Virus record (IMG/VR): IMGVR_UViG_3300035659_000062
Span: 1-36,217 of that record
Strand: one strand, 5' to 3'
Source: a virus
Length of the DNA: 36,217 bases
This document shows, in pieces, positions 6,652 through 14,324 of this stretch. The position numbers were made by a program, and so were the translations under genes. The notes under the pieces were generated by a model, which had not been told where the DNA came from, did no database searches, and saw nothing but the letters and a program-made list of their open reading frames with translations. How positions within the stretch are numbered: the stretch's first letter is position 1; each line of letters opens with the position of its first letter.

Positions 6652-7634
6652 AAGACAACGACGTCAGGCCATCATCGTTCGACGAGTACATAGGACAGAA
6701 GGACATCCTCGCCGTGATGCGGCGCGTGGTGGTGGCAGCTCGCCACAACGATCGCGCGTGCGGTCACCTCTTGCTCGCCGGCATGCCTGGGTGTGGGAAG
6801 ACCACGCTCGCGCAGATCGTCGCGGCCGAGATGGGCTCGCGCCTCACCGCCACGGTGTGCCCGGCCATCGAGCACAAGGGCGAGCTGACCGCGATGCTCA
6901 CCGGGCTCGGTCCGAAGGACGTACTGTTCCTGGACGAGATCCACGGGCTCGACAAGAAGATGCAGGAGCTGCTCTACACCGCGATGGAGGACGGCGTGGT
7001 GGACATGAGCGCCGGCAAGCGCATGCTCCGCATCCCGTTGCAGCCGTTCACGCTGGTGGGTGCCACCACGCGAGCGCACCTCCTGACGGGTCCGCTTCGT
7101 GACCGCTTCTCATACACGTTCAACCTCGGGCACTACTCTGTGCCAGACCTCGCGACCATCGCGAAGCGCACGATGGACCGCCTCGGCATCCGCACGACCG
7201 TGTTTGGCAAGGACCAGGCCGACGCGATCGGACGTCGGAGCCGCGGCACGCCTCGCGTCGCCAACCGCCTCGTCCGTGCGTGTCGCGACTTCATGGAGTC
7301 GGCCGGCGAGCTAGAGCTGACGCTCGACATCTGCGACGCCACGTTCGACGCGCTCGGGATCGACTCGCTCGGGCTCGATGCACAGGACCGCGCGTACCTC
7401 GGCGTTCTGTGCGAACGCGTCGGCGCACCGGTCGGCGTGACCACGATCGCTGCGCAGCTCGGGATCGAGCGCGGCGTGATCGAGTCGATCATCGAGCCGG
7501 TGCTGATGGAGAGCGGGCTCATCCGCCGCACCCAGCAGGGCCGCATCGCCATGCCTGCGGCCGTCGCCCACCTGCAGGCGAACCCAGCACGCAACGGTGA
7601 CCAGGAGCTGCCATGTGAGGAGCTGTCGTCATGA
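6648..7634 (+). CDS. ruvB: RuvB-like Holliday junction branch-migration ATPase
   Basis: A 328-residue protein, close to bacterial RuvB (about 330-350). It starts MKDNDVRPSSFDEYIGQKDI, the typical RuvB entry. Walker A GMPGCGKT (45-52), Walker B VLFLDEIH (92-99), sensor-1 GATTR (138-142) and the arginine-finger segment PLRDRF (149-154) are all intact. The C-terminal winged helix is present (VGVTTIAAQLGIERGVIESI, then LIRRTQQGRIA). ATG 6648 has AAGGAGA upstream. RuvB hexamers pump DNA through a RuvA-held four-way junction. No complete RuvA is seen here; a host RuvA or the adjacent RuvA-tail-like protein could serve. A whole ruvB in a phage is uncommon. Confidence 0.93.
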   Translation: MKDNDVRPSSFDEYIGQKDILAVMRRVVVAARHNDRACGHLLLAGMPGCGKTTLAQIVAAEMGSRLTATVCPAIEHKGELTAMLTGLGPKDVLFLDEIHGLDKKMQELLYTAMEDGVVDMSAGKRMLRIPLQPFTLVGATTRAHLLTGPLRDRFSYTFNLGHYSVPDLATIAKRTMDRLGIRTTVFGKDQADAIGRRSRGTPRVANRLVRACRDFMESAGELELTLDICDATFDALGIDSLGLDAQDRAYLGVLCERVGAPVGVTTIAAQLGIERGVIESIIEPVLMESGLIRRTQQGRIAMPAAVAHLQANPARNGDQELPCEELSS

Positions 7635-7837
7635 GAGGACGCAAGCGCGCGGAAGACGCGACCATCAAGTTCCACAAGAATGGCAAGGTAGTTGTGTCGG
7701 TCCCAAACAAGAAGCCGTACATCAGCAGGCGCACCGACCCAATCGGATCGACGGCATGGTTCATGTTGCACATCCTCGGCCTGACGTCGAATGACGGTGA
7801 CACGTTCATCATCACCGCAGAGAGGACCAACAAGTGA
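7631..7837 (+). CDS. small basic hypothetical protein, 68 aa
   Basis: ATG 7631 overlaps the ruvB stop (ATGA). Basic N-terminal half (MRGRKRAEDATIKFHKNGKV) with beta-strand pattern, then a short hydrophobic helix (STAWFMLHILGL). Position suggests co-expression with ruvB; function unknown. Confidence 0.65.
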   Translation: MRGRKRAEDATIKFHKNGKVVVSVPNKKPYISRRTDPIGSTAWFMLHILGLTSNDGDTFIITAERTNK

Positions 7838-8124
7838 GGAGTCACATCCCGAAGGTCGACACCGGCGACGACTACGACTTCATGTGTGGGACCTGCGCAT
7901 TCGGCGCGATGATCAGCGCACGAGATCTCTGTCAGAGCTGCACCAAGCGGACACTGGAGATCGTGGAGCTGCTCGCCGATGCGTACGACGAGCTGAAGCC
8001 GATGGTAGACGCCGCGCGCAACGCTAACCATCCGGCTACGCGGAGACGGCGAGCGCTGCTCAGGCAGATCGACAACGCTCTCGGGAAGCGCCCGATGGTC
8101 GACTACGCGACGGAGGAGTCATGA
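7834..8124 (+). CDS. small zinc-finger-like protein, 96 aa
   Basis: GTG 7834 overlaps the previous stop. A Cys4 knuckle (CGTC at 27-30 and CQSC near 43-46) is followed by a helical, basic C-terminal half (ATRRRRALLRQIDNALGKR). Possibly nucleic-acid binding; no named family. Confidence 0.65.
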   Translation: MRSHIPKVDTGDDYDFMCGTCAFGAMISARDLCQSCTKRTLEIVELLADAYDELKPMVDAARNANHPATRRRRALLRQIDNALGKRPMVDYATEES

Positions 8125-8468
8125 AGGCGCTAGCGCTCACAGCAGCTCTCCTGCCCGCGTGCGTCGGTTGGTCCAAGGCCAACACCGCGATGGAGGTCGC
8201 GTTCATCATGGAGCAGGTCATCGACTACAGGCAGACGAGCGAGGCGGTCCCATACGGTGCGGAGGCGAACACGATCATCGGCGCGCACGGAGAGAACGTC
8301 TCGCCGCAGGCGTACTTCCTGACGACCTCACTGATCCACGCCTTCGTGGCCTCCGCGCTGCCGCGCTACTGGCGCGAAGCATTCCAGGGCGCGACGCTCA
8401 CCACGCAGGGCTACAACATCTACGGCAACGTTAAGGCGTTGCGGTTCAACCGGGCCAACGGCCACTAG
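8121..8468 (+). CDS. putative lipoprotein or exported protein, 115 aa
   Basis: ATG 8121 overlaps the previous stop. MKALALTAALLPAC is a short signal with a lipobox-like LPAC, Cys14 being the candidate lipidation site. The rest (VDYRQT-like turn, GAEANTIIGAHGENVSPQAY, then a hydrophobic helix LTTSLIHAFVASALP and a terminal YNIYGNVKALRFN) recalls phage membrane proteins of the DUF5658 type, with GAEANTIIGAHG as the shared turn. The function of that group is not known. Confidence 0.6.
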   Translation: MKALALTAALLPACVGWSKANTAMEVAFIMEQVIDYRQTSEAVPYGAEANTIIGAHGENVSPQAYFLTTSLIHAFVASALPRYWREAFQGATLTTQGYNIYGNVKALRFNRANGH

Positions 8469-8477
8469 GAGTCATCG

Positions 8478-8723
8478 ATGTTCGGTGAACGCAAGATGAT
8501 CGCGTCCGGCTACCGCTGGGACGTGTTCGCGTGGTTCCCGTGCAACGCGAGCGGCGTGCGTGTGGCAACTCGCAAGACGCTACGCGACGCGGTTCGATTC
8601 GCCAACTGGTTCAGCAAGACCAACCACGTCGACACCGGGTACAAAGCTGCGGCACGACACGCTGGAGGCAGCGCCGTGAAGCAGCAAGATAACTTCTCGA
8701 AGCGAAGGACGCGTGCAGCATGA
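8478..8723 (+). CDS. hypothetical protein, 81 aa
   Basis: ATG 8478 with AGGAG at 8468-8472. Beta-rich start (GYRWDVFAWFPCNASGVRVA), one helix, and a Lys/Arg-rich tail (KQQDNFSKRRTRAA). Not recognised. Confidence 0.6.
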   Translation: MFGERKMIASGYRWDVFAWFPCNASGVRVATRKTLRDAVRFANWFSKTNHVDTGYKAAARHAGGSAVKQQDNFSKRRTRAA

Positions 8724-8899
8724 ACGTCGACAAGCTCAAGCAAGCTGCATTCGTCATCGAGGCAGTTCGACGAAATGGCAGCAACGCGACCGATGTGAAG
8801 CAGATCAACAAAATGCTGACCGGGTGTCCGCATTACAAGAAGAAGAGGAGCAGCAAAAGAAGCCATGATCGACTGGTTCACCACGATGCCGAACCCTAA
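8720..8899 (+). CDS. small basic protein, 59 aa
   Basis: ATG 8720 overlaps the previous stop (ATGA). One helix (NVDKLKQAAFVIEAVRRNGS) and a Lys/Arg/Ser-rich stretch (HYKKKRSSKRSHDRLVHHD). It overlaps the next gene by 35 nt, unusual here, so either this end or the start of the next gene may be wrong. Unknown function. Confidence 0.45.
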   Translation: MNVDKLKQAAFVIEAVRRNGSNATDVKQINKMLTGCPHYKKKRSSKRSHDRLVHHDAEP

Positions 8900-9191
8900 G
8901 GTCGTCGACCACTCGGTCGACTCTGGACAACGAGGCTGGCGAATCCATGCGGTCGACATCGAGGATGACAAGACGACGCTCGGCGAGATCCGACTTGCCA
9001 CAGCAGCATGCGGTCTCGTGCCCGGACACGGGTGGTCTGTGGACCTCTTCATCGGAAGAGGTGGCTACGACCAACGATGCAAGCGCTGCGTGCGCGCACT
9101 CGCGAAGCACGGCATTCACCCACACCCATTCCAGCGTCTCACCGAGAAGGACGGACGCTACATACCACTCGCAGAGAGGACCAAGAGATGA
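8865..9191 (+). CDS. hypothetical protein, 108 aa
   Basis: ATG 8865 is assumed; ATG 8886 (MPNPKVVDHS) is an alternative that would cut the overlap with the previous gene. A CGLVPGHGW segment followed by CKRC and later His residues suggests a metal site. Ends RYIPLAERTKR. Family unknown. Confidence 0.65.
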   Translation: MIDWFTTMPNPKVVDHSVDSGQRGWRIHAVDIEDDKTTLGEIRLATAACGLVPGHGWSVDLFIGRGGYDQRCKRCVRALAKHGIHPHPFQRLTEKDGRYIPLAERTKR

Positions 9192-9937
9192 GCAACAAGG
9201 AGATAGACGAGCTTCGCAAGAGGCAGGAGATCGCGAAGGCTGCCGAGCTGAAGGCGAAGCTCGACATGGTGGAGTTGCGCGACAAGCAGACGTATGGCAG
9301 ACCACCGCGCAAGATCGGAGAGATGATCTGCGACACCGGGATCAAGAACGGCCATCGTCAGGAGACCGCGAAGTTCGTGCTGCGGCTCGATGAGAAGGCC
9401 GGCGACTTCATCGCCGAACACGGCGACTTCATGTACGTGTCGAAGTCCCGCGAGGCCCTGCAAGCGAAGATGGATGAGGTCGCGCGCATCACGCTGGACC
9501 TCAAGTGGACGCGCTACCTCAGGGTCGAGTACAAGGCCGAGGTTCCGTACTACAACTCGTGGCAGAGCACGACCACCCTAGACGTCGACGACGACCGCAA
9601 GAAGAAGCCGATCTTCGGCATGACGCTGGTGTGGGAGGTGGTCGACTACAGCGACTCGTTCCGCCTACCAGGTGACGACGAGGACCGCTACATGTGCCGC
9701 GATGTCGATGAGGATGGCAACGCGAGCAGCACGCAGGAGACCGTCAAGACGCTGCCGCCCGGCCTGGTCCCGCACACCAAGGAGCGCGAGGACCTGTTCA
9801 AGTCGATCCGCGAGGCATTCAACTCCATCGACAAGAAGATGTGCGAGCTGCTGAAGGGTTCACCCGCGCAGGTCGCCAAGCGACTCGACGCCGTGCAAGG
9901 ACCACTGCTGCTCACCACGCCCAAGGAGAAGAGATGA
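9188..9937 (+). CDS. hypothetical protein, 249 aa
   Basis: ATG 9188 (overlapping the previous stop) is used rather than the frame's earlier ATG at 9008, which would bury half of the previous gene. Residues 1-35 form a charged coiled-coil-like helix (SNKEIDELRKRQEIAKAAEL). The middle is strand-rich with aromatic residues (RYLRVEYKAEVPYYNSW, FGMTLVWEVVDYSDSFRLP) and an acidic DDEDRYMCRDVDEDG loop; the last 50 residues are helical. No known motif. One of the longer unassigned proteins of the + arm. Confidence 0.8.
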   Translation: MSNKEIDELRKRQEIAKAAELKAKLDMVELRDKQTYGRPPRKIGEMICDTGIKNGHRQETAKFVLRLDEKAGDFIAEHGDFMYVSKSREALQAKMDEVARITLDLKWTRYLRVEYKAEVPYYNSWQSTTTLDVDDDRKKKPIFGMTLVWEVVDYSDSFRLPGDDEDRYMCRDVDEDGNASSTQETVKTLPPGLVPHTKEREDLFKSIREAFNSIDKKMCELLKGSPAQVAKRLDAVQGPLLLTTPKEKR

Positions 9938-10092
9938 GCGACTTCGAGAGTGCCATGTTCGACCTCGTCTCGTACGCGCTCGACCGGTTCCTGCGCGCGT
10001 ACAAGGCGAAGCCACGACGCGGTTCCGAGCTTGACCGCCTGAAGCTCGTCGAGCAGGCCAAGAACTGCATCGACGCCGCGAGGCTCAAGTGA
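9934..10092 (+). CDS. small hypothetical protein, 52 aa
   Basis: ATG 9934 overlaps the previous stop. Helical (FESAMFDLVSYALDRFLRAY) with a basic second half. Unknown. Confidence 0.55.
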   Translation: MSDFESAMFDLVSYALDRFLRAYKAKPRRGSELDRLKLVEQAKNCIDAARLK

Positions 10093-10259
10093 ACAAGGAT
10101 ATCAACAAGCTCGTGAAGAACTACGCTGACTGCGATCCGAGCGACACGTTCGTCTCCTACAACGACGCGATCATGCTAGCGCGAGAGGTGCGACGGCTCC
10201 GCGACGTCGTCGCGAAGCTCAAGCGTCTCGGTTCTCCCAAACGGAAGGTGAAGCGGTGA
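10089..10259 (+). CDS. small hypothetical protein, 56 aa
   Basis: GTG 10089 overlaps the previous stop and its TGA overlaps the next GTG. Two short helices (DINKLVKNYADCD and AIMLAREVRRLRDVVAKL) and a basic tail (KRKVKR). Supported by the overlaps on both sides. Unknown. Confidence 0.55.
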   Translation: MNKDINKLVKNYADCDPSDTFVSYNDAIMLAREVRRLRDVVAKLKRLGSPKRKVKR

Positions 10260-10834
10260 AGAAGAAGGAGAAGAAGTTCGGCTACCACACGGTGTGGACA
10301 CCATTCGTGCGCTGCGACCACACGCGGGACGCGCACGGCGAGAGCCACCCGATCCCGGACACGATGGTCGTACTGCGGAACAACGTCTACACCGTAGCGG
10401 TCGAGGGATGCGATGTGCCTCCTCCGATGGGTCCGGTGGCATGGCTGTCGATCAAGCGCAACGACCGCCAGACCATCCACGACTGGCGCGACCTGCAGCG
10501 CATCAAGAACCTCGTCATGGGCGAGGAGTGCGAGGCGGTCGAGATGTACCCGGCGGAGAGCCGCGTCACCGACACGGCGAACCAGTACCACCTGTGGTGC
10601 TTCGCGCCGGGCTACAGGCTGCCGTTCGGTTACGCGGAGCGCTTCGTGGCGGATGAGACGAACGACCCGACGTCGCCGGACGGCAACGCGAAGCAGCGCG
10701 CCTTCTCACCGGACAGCAAGCCGGAGGACTGCCTGCGCGGCTCTGACCTGCCGAAGATGTACGGCGCCGACCCGACGCTCGGCACCAAGCTCGTGCACCG
10801 TCGCATGATCGCAGAGAGGAAAAAGGTGAGCTGA
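10256..10834 (+). CDS. DUF7694-like protein, 192 aa
   Basis: GTG 10256 overlaps the previous stop. Residues 45-120 have the DUF7694 pattern: VAWLSIKRNDRQTIHDWRDL, then QRIKN and EAVEMYPAESRVTDTANQYH. These proteins occur in phages and have no established function. The C-terminal 70 residues (TNDPTSPDGNAKQRAFSPDS onward) look disordered. Confidence 0.75.
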   Translation: MKKKEKKFGYHTVWTPFVRCDHTRDAHGESHPIPDTMVVLRNNVYTVAVEGCDVPPPMGPVAWLSIKRNDRQTIHDWRDLQRIKNLVMGEECEAVEMYPAESRVTDTANQYHLWCFAPGYRLPFGYAERFVADETNDPTSPDGNAKQRAFSPDSKPEDCLRGSDLPKMYGADPTLGTKLVHRRMIAERKKVS

Positions 10835-11061
10835 TGATGAAGTTCAACGGCGTGAAGGTTTTCAGCGCCACGATGTTCCAGGACCGCGACCAACTCGGCG
10901 AGAAGATCACGAGATGGCTTGCCGACCACCCGACCTATGAGCTGGTCGAGATCACCCAGACGCAGTCGAGCGACCACTCGTTCCACTGCGTGGCGCTCAC
11001 CGTTTGGTACCTCGACCCGGCAGCAGCGGCCAGGACCATCCCATCGAAGCCCAAGACGTAG
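10834..11061 (+). CDS. Cse60-like small protein, 75 aa
   Basis: The start shares one base with the previous stop; ATG 10837 is an alternative. VKVFSATMFQDRDQLGEKIT, RWLADHP and VALTVWY follow the strand-helix-strand pattern of the Cse60 family of small proteins found in Bacillus and phages. Role unknown. Confidence 0.6.
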   Translation: MMKFNGVKVFSATMFQDRDQLGEKITRWLADHPTYELVEITQTQSSDHSFHCVALTVWYLDPAAAARTIPSKPKT

Positions 11062-11065
11062 GAGT

Positions 11066-11095
11066 GTTGACGATGTCAACAAGAACTGTTACAGA
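11066..11095 (+). promoter_or_regulatory. palindromic operator-like site at the start of the RHH gene
   Basis: TGTTGAC-GAT-GTCAACA (11065-11081) repeats the inverted repeat seen at 1369 and 3047. TTGACG (11067-11072), a 17-bp gap and TACAGA (11090-11095) give the same -35/-10 geometry, though the -10 is weak. The site covers the ATG at 11073, so a bound protein could block transcription or translation start of its own gene. Confidence 0.5.
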
Positions 11096-11297
11096 TCAGG
11101 ACATGGCCGAGAAGAAGAAGCGGAAGTCGGGACGACCCAAGGTCCTGGCGCCTGGTCTCGACACGCGGTTCCAGATCCGGTGCTCCGAGAAGGACGTCGA
11201 GCTGTGGAAGGAGCGCGCGGTCGCGGCCGGGTTCGGCGACGCGAGCACGTGGATCCGCAAGGTCATCAGCGATGCCCTCAAGCAGCCGGTACGATGA
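11073..11297 (+). CDS. ribbon-helix-helix DNA-binding regulator, 74 aa
   Basis: ATG 11073 has AGGAG 8 nt upstream; ATG 11103 (MAEKKKRK) is the alternative if the internal promoter is used. A basic arm with an AT-hook-like KSGRPK (18-23) precedes the strand TRFQIRCSEKD (31-41) and two helices (VELWKERAVAAGFGD and ASTWIRKVISDAL). That is the ribbon-helix-helix layout of Arc/CopG/MetJ-type dimeric repressors. The palindrome over its start codon and at two other promoters makes it the likely binder, with autoregulation inferred from the sites alone. Confidence 0.75.
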   Translation: MSTRTVTDQDMAEKKKRKSGRPKVLAPGLDTRFQIRCSEKDVELWKERAVAAGFGDASTWIRKVISDALKQPVR

Positions 11298-11713
11298 GCG
11301 AACGCGACGACATCGATCCTCGGTTAGAAGCCGAGGCGCAGATCGCTCGCGCCCTGCAGATCGTCATCGACGCGAGCGACCCGGCGATAGACGATCCAGA
11401 CTCGTGCCGAGATTACACGGCAGAGGAGCTGGAGACGTTGTTCTTCGCGCTCAGCATGGCGATGATCCAGCTCAGGAAGGTGCCAGGTGGCAAAGAGGCG
11501 AGAGACCGCTTCTACGAGAAGGCCAAAGACACGCTGCTCAAGCGTGGACGGGACGACCTCGTGGCGAGGTCTATGCTCCCACCCAAGGTCAACGACGCCG
11601 TCGACGAGATCGACGCCCTGCTGAGCTGGGCCAGGGAGGGCGACAAGTCGTCCCTCGATGCGCAAGTTGTCGGCGGTTACCTGCACCGCGCGCGGAACTA
11701 TCTGCTCAAGTAG
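11294..11713 (+). CDS. hypothetical protein upstream of terminase, 139 aa
   Basis: ATG 11294 overlaps the previous stop; earlier starts in the frame are shadow sequence. All-helical and acidic at the N-terminus (SERDDIDPRLEAEAQIARAL), later FALSMAMIQLRKVPGGKEAR and GYLHRARNYLLK. It directly precedes the large terminase, the usual place for a small subunit, but no DNA-binding helix-turn-helix is evident. Confidence 0.75.
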   Translation: MSERDDIDPRLEAEAQIARALQIVIDASDPAIDDPDSCRDYTAEELETLFFALSMAMIQLRKVPGGKEARDRFYEKAKDTLLKRGRDDLVARSMLPPKVNDAVDEIDALLSWAREGDKSSLDAQVVGGYLHRARNYLLK

Positions 11714-11717
11714 AGCG

Positions 11718-13472
11718 ATGAAGATCAGCGACCTCATCGACTCGACGCCGGAAGCAACCACGATGGCCGGCCTGGAAGCCGTCGCCGACAGGGACCCGGT
11801 GGTCTGGTCTGCACTCAACCGTCGCGTGAAGGGCGAGCCGCTCGTCTACGACAACTCGCGCAAGCTCTCGCCAGGGTCGCTCGGCGAGATCAAGAAGACG
11901 CTGCTCATGTCCGACTATGAGAAGGAGCTGCACTCGCGGCTGCTCCACCACAGGGCATTCCACAAGGAACCGCTGCGCGACCAGCACCCGTACAAGGTCT
12001 ACGAGAAGGGACGCCAGGTCGGCGTCACCGAGCTGTCCGCGACCGAGGTGTTCCACTTCCTCGCCACGCACCCGGGCACGAAGTGGATCACGACGTTCCC
12101 GCGCGACAAGCAGCTCACCGACTTCTCCAACACGCGCGTCGCTGCGGCGTACGCGGAGACGTCGCGGATGGCCGCGCTCGCCGGCACGCCGAACCAGGTG
12201 TTCACGAGGCGCGTCGGCGACAGCTACTGGATCTTCCGAAGCGCGTGGGAGGCGAACCTCGGCGAGGGCGTCGACGCGGACGGCGTCACGCTCGATGAGA
12301 TGGACCGCATGCGCGACAAGATCGAGTTCGCGTTCAAGGAGTCGCTCAAGTCGTCGAAGCACGGCCTGTTCCGTGCGATCTCCACGCCCACGATGCCAAA
12401 CCGCGGCATCGACGTGCCATTCCGCGCGAGCGACCAGCGCGTGTGGATGGTGAAGTGCGAGCGGTGCAACGAGTGGCAGGAGATCACGTGGAACGAGAAC
12501 ATCGTCCAGGTGAAGGACTTCCCGCTCGGCACGAAGGAATTGCCGCCGGAGAGCTACGACTACCTGTGCCGGAAGGTGACGTGCCGCGGAAAGCTCGACC
12601 GCGTGTTCTCTGGCCGCTGGGTGGCGCGCTACCCAGACCGCAACCACATCCGTGGCTACCACATGCCGCAGCTCATCGCGCCGTGGATCTCGGCGACGCG
12701 CGTGATGCAGGACAAGATCGACATGCGGTTCCTGGAGCTGTGGCTCTGTTACGTCTGCGGCGTCCCGGCTGCTGGCGAGCTGGAGATGATCACGGACGAG
12801 GACTGCGAGGCGGCGTGCTCGGGACACGCGCTGTTCACGTCGCGCACCAAGGACTACTCGCTCGTGTCGGTCGGCATCGACTGGGGCACCTTGAACTGGG
12901 TCGTGGTCATGGGTCGCAACTCGATCAACTCGCGGCCATACGTCCTCGGCATCGGCATCTTCGAGGACACGGCGAAGGAGCTGGAGAGCGCCGAGATGGT
13001 GTGGAGGTTCATCCAGCCGTTCGTCCCGGACATCACGATCGCGGACGCCGGCTACGGCAAGGATCGCAACTCGTACCTGATGCGCCGGCTATGCCCGACC
13101 GGGATCGAAGGCAGATTCTACGCGCAGTGGTACAACCCGTCGCTCAAGTCGAGCCGCACGTTCATCCCGGAATGGTCGGAGCCGCAGAGAGCCCGCGTGC
13201 TCGTGGACCGCACGCTGACGCTCAAGAACATCTGCCGCGCCGTCAAGGAGCGTGAGTTTGGCATCCCGAACCTCAGCATCGACAAGGTGCAGCTCCTGAT
13301 CCGTCACCTGAAGAACCTCGCGCCATTCAGGGAGCTGGACGAGGAGACCAAGGAGATCGTCGAGACGGTAAAGAGCGCCGGCGACGACCACCTCGCGCAC
13401 GCCCTCGCGTCCGCGCAGCTCGGCATGGAGAAGCTGTCCAAGACGAGCAAGTTCGGTTTCAGTTTCGAGTGA
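11718..13472 (+). CDS. terL: terminase large subunit (packaging ATPase/nuclease)
   Basis: A 584-residue packaging motor of the GpA-like type. The ATPase half has a deviant Walker A, KGRQVGVTE (97-105): the usual C-terminal lysine is valine (103) and a lysine stands at the front, as in lambda gpA. Walker B is GVTLDEMD (189-196) with the catalytic Glu194. A Cys cluster (CERC 247-250, then 284 and 289) forms a probable zinc knuckle. The RNase-H-type nuclease half has acidic residues in GIDWG (386-390), IADAGYGKD (441-449) and DDHLAHA (556-562). Start ATG 11718 lies 4 nt after the previous stop. It would cut concatemers and pump DNA into proheads. The nuclease and ATPase motifs look functional. 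Confidence 0.92.
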   Translation: MKISDLIDSTPEATTMAGLEAVADRDPVVWSALNRRVKGEPLVYDNSRKLSPGSLGEIKKTLLMSDYEKELHSRLLHHRAFHKEPLRDQHPYKVYEKGRQVGVTELSATEVFHFLATHPGTKWITTFPRDKQLTDFSNTRVAAAYAETSRMAALAGTPNQVFTRRVGDSYWIFRSAWEANLGEGVDADGVTLDEMDRMRDKIEFAFKESLKSSKHGLFRAISTPTMPNRGIDVPFRASDQRVWMVKCERCNEWQEITWNENIVQVKDFPLGTKELPPESYDYLCRKVTCRGKLDRVFSGRWVARYPDRNHIRGYHMPQLIAPWISATRVMQDKIDMRFLELWLCYVCGVPAAGELEMITDEDCEAACSGHALFTSRTKDYSLVSVGIDWGTLNWVVVMGRNSINSRPYVLGIGIFEDTAKELESAEMVWRFIQPFVPDITIADAGYGKDRNSYLMRRLCPTGIEGRFYAQWYNPSLKSSRTFIPEWSEPQRARVLVDRTLTLKNICRAVKEREFGIPNLSIDKVQLLIRHLKNLAPFRELDEETKEIVETVKSAGDDHLAHALASAQLGMEKLSKTSKFGFSFE

Positions 13473-13522
13473 TCAACAAGAGGAGCAAGACGATGAGCTA
13501 CGCAGAAGACACGGAGAAGCTA
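13473..13522 (+). repeat. 50-bp direct repeat, copy A
   Basis: Identical over 50 bp to 13877-13926, offset 404 bp. It covers the ribosome-binding site AAGAGGAG and the first ten codons (MSYAEDTEKL). A degenerate third copy of 21 bp lies near 13553-13573 (three mismatches). Confidence 0.9.
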
Positions 13523-13900
13523 CTACCCTGGGTCTACAAGCTTTACCTGCGGCGCCGAAGACATGGAGAAGCGATGAAGGACAAGGAGATGCTAGCTGCG
13601 TACAAGGCAAAAGCAGACCAGATGTTCGTTCCGCTGCAAGACGTCTTGCTGGATCAGATCAGGATGCTTGAGGCTGCGGTGCGTCGCCTCAAAGAAGAAG
13701 CAGCGAAGGATATCGAGGCGATGGAGCAGAAGGACCGCGTGGTCGTCTCAGCGAAGGCGTGGCAGGAGTGGTTCATCGTTGGACAGGAGGATGGTCTCCG
13801 CAAAGCAAAGAACCCCAACGGTGATCTGGTGCGCGCTGTCGATGCCTACGTGGAGTGGTGCTATCCGGGGATCACGTCAACAAGAGGAGCAAGACGATGA
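13493..13900 (+). CDS. hypothetical protein with duplicated N-terminus, 135 aa
   Basis: ATG 13493 and its ribosome-binding site belong to repeat copy A. The first ten residues (MSYAEDTEKL) are identical to those of the next protein; after that the sequences diverge. The rest is helical and charged (KDKEMLAAYKAKADQMFVPL, IRMLEAAVRRLKEEAAKDIE), ending with WQEWFIVGQEDG and VEWCYPG. ATG 13574 may be the original start, before the duplicated start region was placed in front. Function unknown. Confidence 0.7.
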   Translation: MSYAEDTEKLLPWVYKLYLRRRRHGEAMKDKEMLAAYKAKADQMFVPLQDVLLDQIRMLEAAVRRLKEEAAKDIEAMEQKDRVVVSAKAWQEWFIVGQEDGLRKAKNPNGDLVRAVDAYVEWCYPGITSTRGARR

Positions 13901-13926
13901 GCTACGCAGAAGACACGGAGAAGCTA
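13877..13926 (+). repeat. 50-bp direct repeat, copy B
   Basis: Perfect copy of 13473-13522 including the ribosome-binding site and first ten codons of the next gene. The repeat pair brackets the gene at 13493, marking an insertion or duplication. Confidence 0.9.
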
Positions 13927-14289
13927 GAGACGGAACTTCGCGACCTGTCGACGCGGCTGGAGGCGGACAAGCTTCGCTTCCAGCAGGTGCGCGGCGAGCT
14001 GGCAGCCCGGCACGCGAAGGGTGGTGATCAACCTCCACCGAGGATGATGACCGAGGATCAGATGAGGCAGGAACTGCGTGATGCGGCAGCTCGGCAGGAT
14101 GGCGCGCTCATCAACAAGCTGATCGCGATGGAGCTGGAGCAGGCGAAGCTCGTGGTCGAGGCTGAAGTCGCCAAGGCCGCGACGAAGGAAGCCCAAGACA
14201 GGCTCACCATCATCGCGAAGGTGTTCAAGACCAACTTCGACGCCGCAGAGGCTCGCATCAAAGAGGCGCTCGGCACGCAGCAGAGCTGA
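13897..14289 (+). CDS. coiled-coil protein, 130 aa
   Basis: ATG 13897 overlaps the previous stop (ATGA) and uses repeat copy B as its start region. MSYAEDTEKLETELRDLSTR and the following residues are a long heptad-like coiled coil; a Pro-rich break (GGDQPPPRMMTEDQ) separates it from a second helical region (LIAMELEQAKLVVEAEVAKA). The N-terminus continues the heptad pattern smoothly, so this is probably the original gene. Function unknown. Confidence 0.75.
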   Translation: MSYAEDTEKLETELRDLSTRLEADKLRFQQVRGELAARHAKGGDQPPPRMMTEDQMRQELRDAAARQDGALINKLIAMELEQAKLVVEAEVAKAATKEAQDRLTIIAKVFKTNFDAAEARIKEALGTQQS

Positions 14290-14324
14290 CGAGTCTATGA
14301 AGTTCGTGATACACACTTCAACCG

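Noticed and set aside
11706-12827. Long open frame antisense to the terminase
   Set aside because: Arg/Val/Ala/Leu-rich shadow composition, and the + strand frame has clear terminase motifs.
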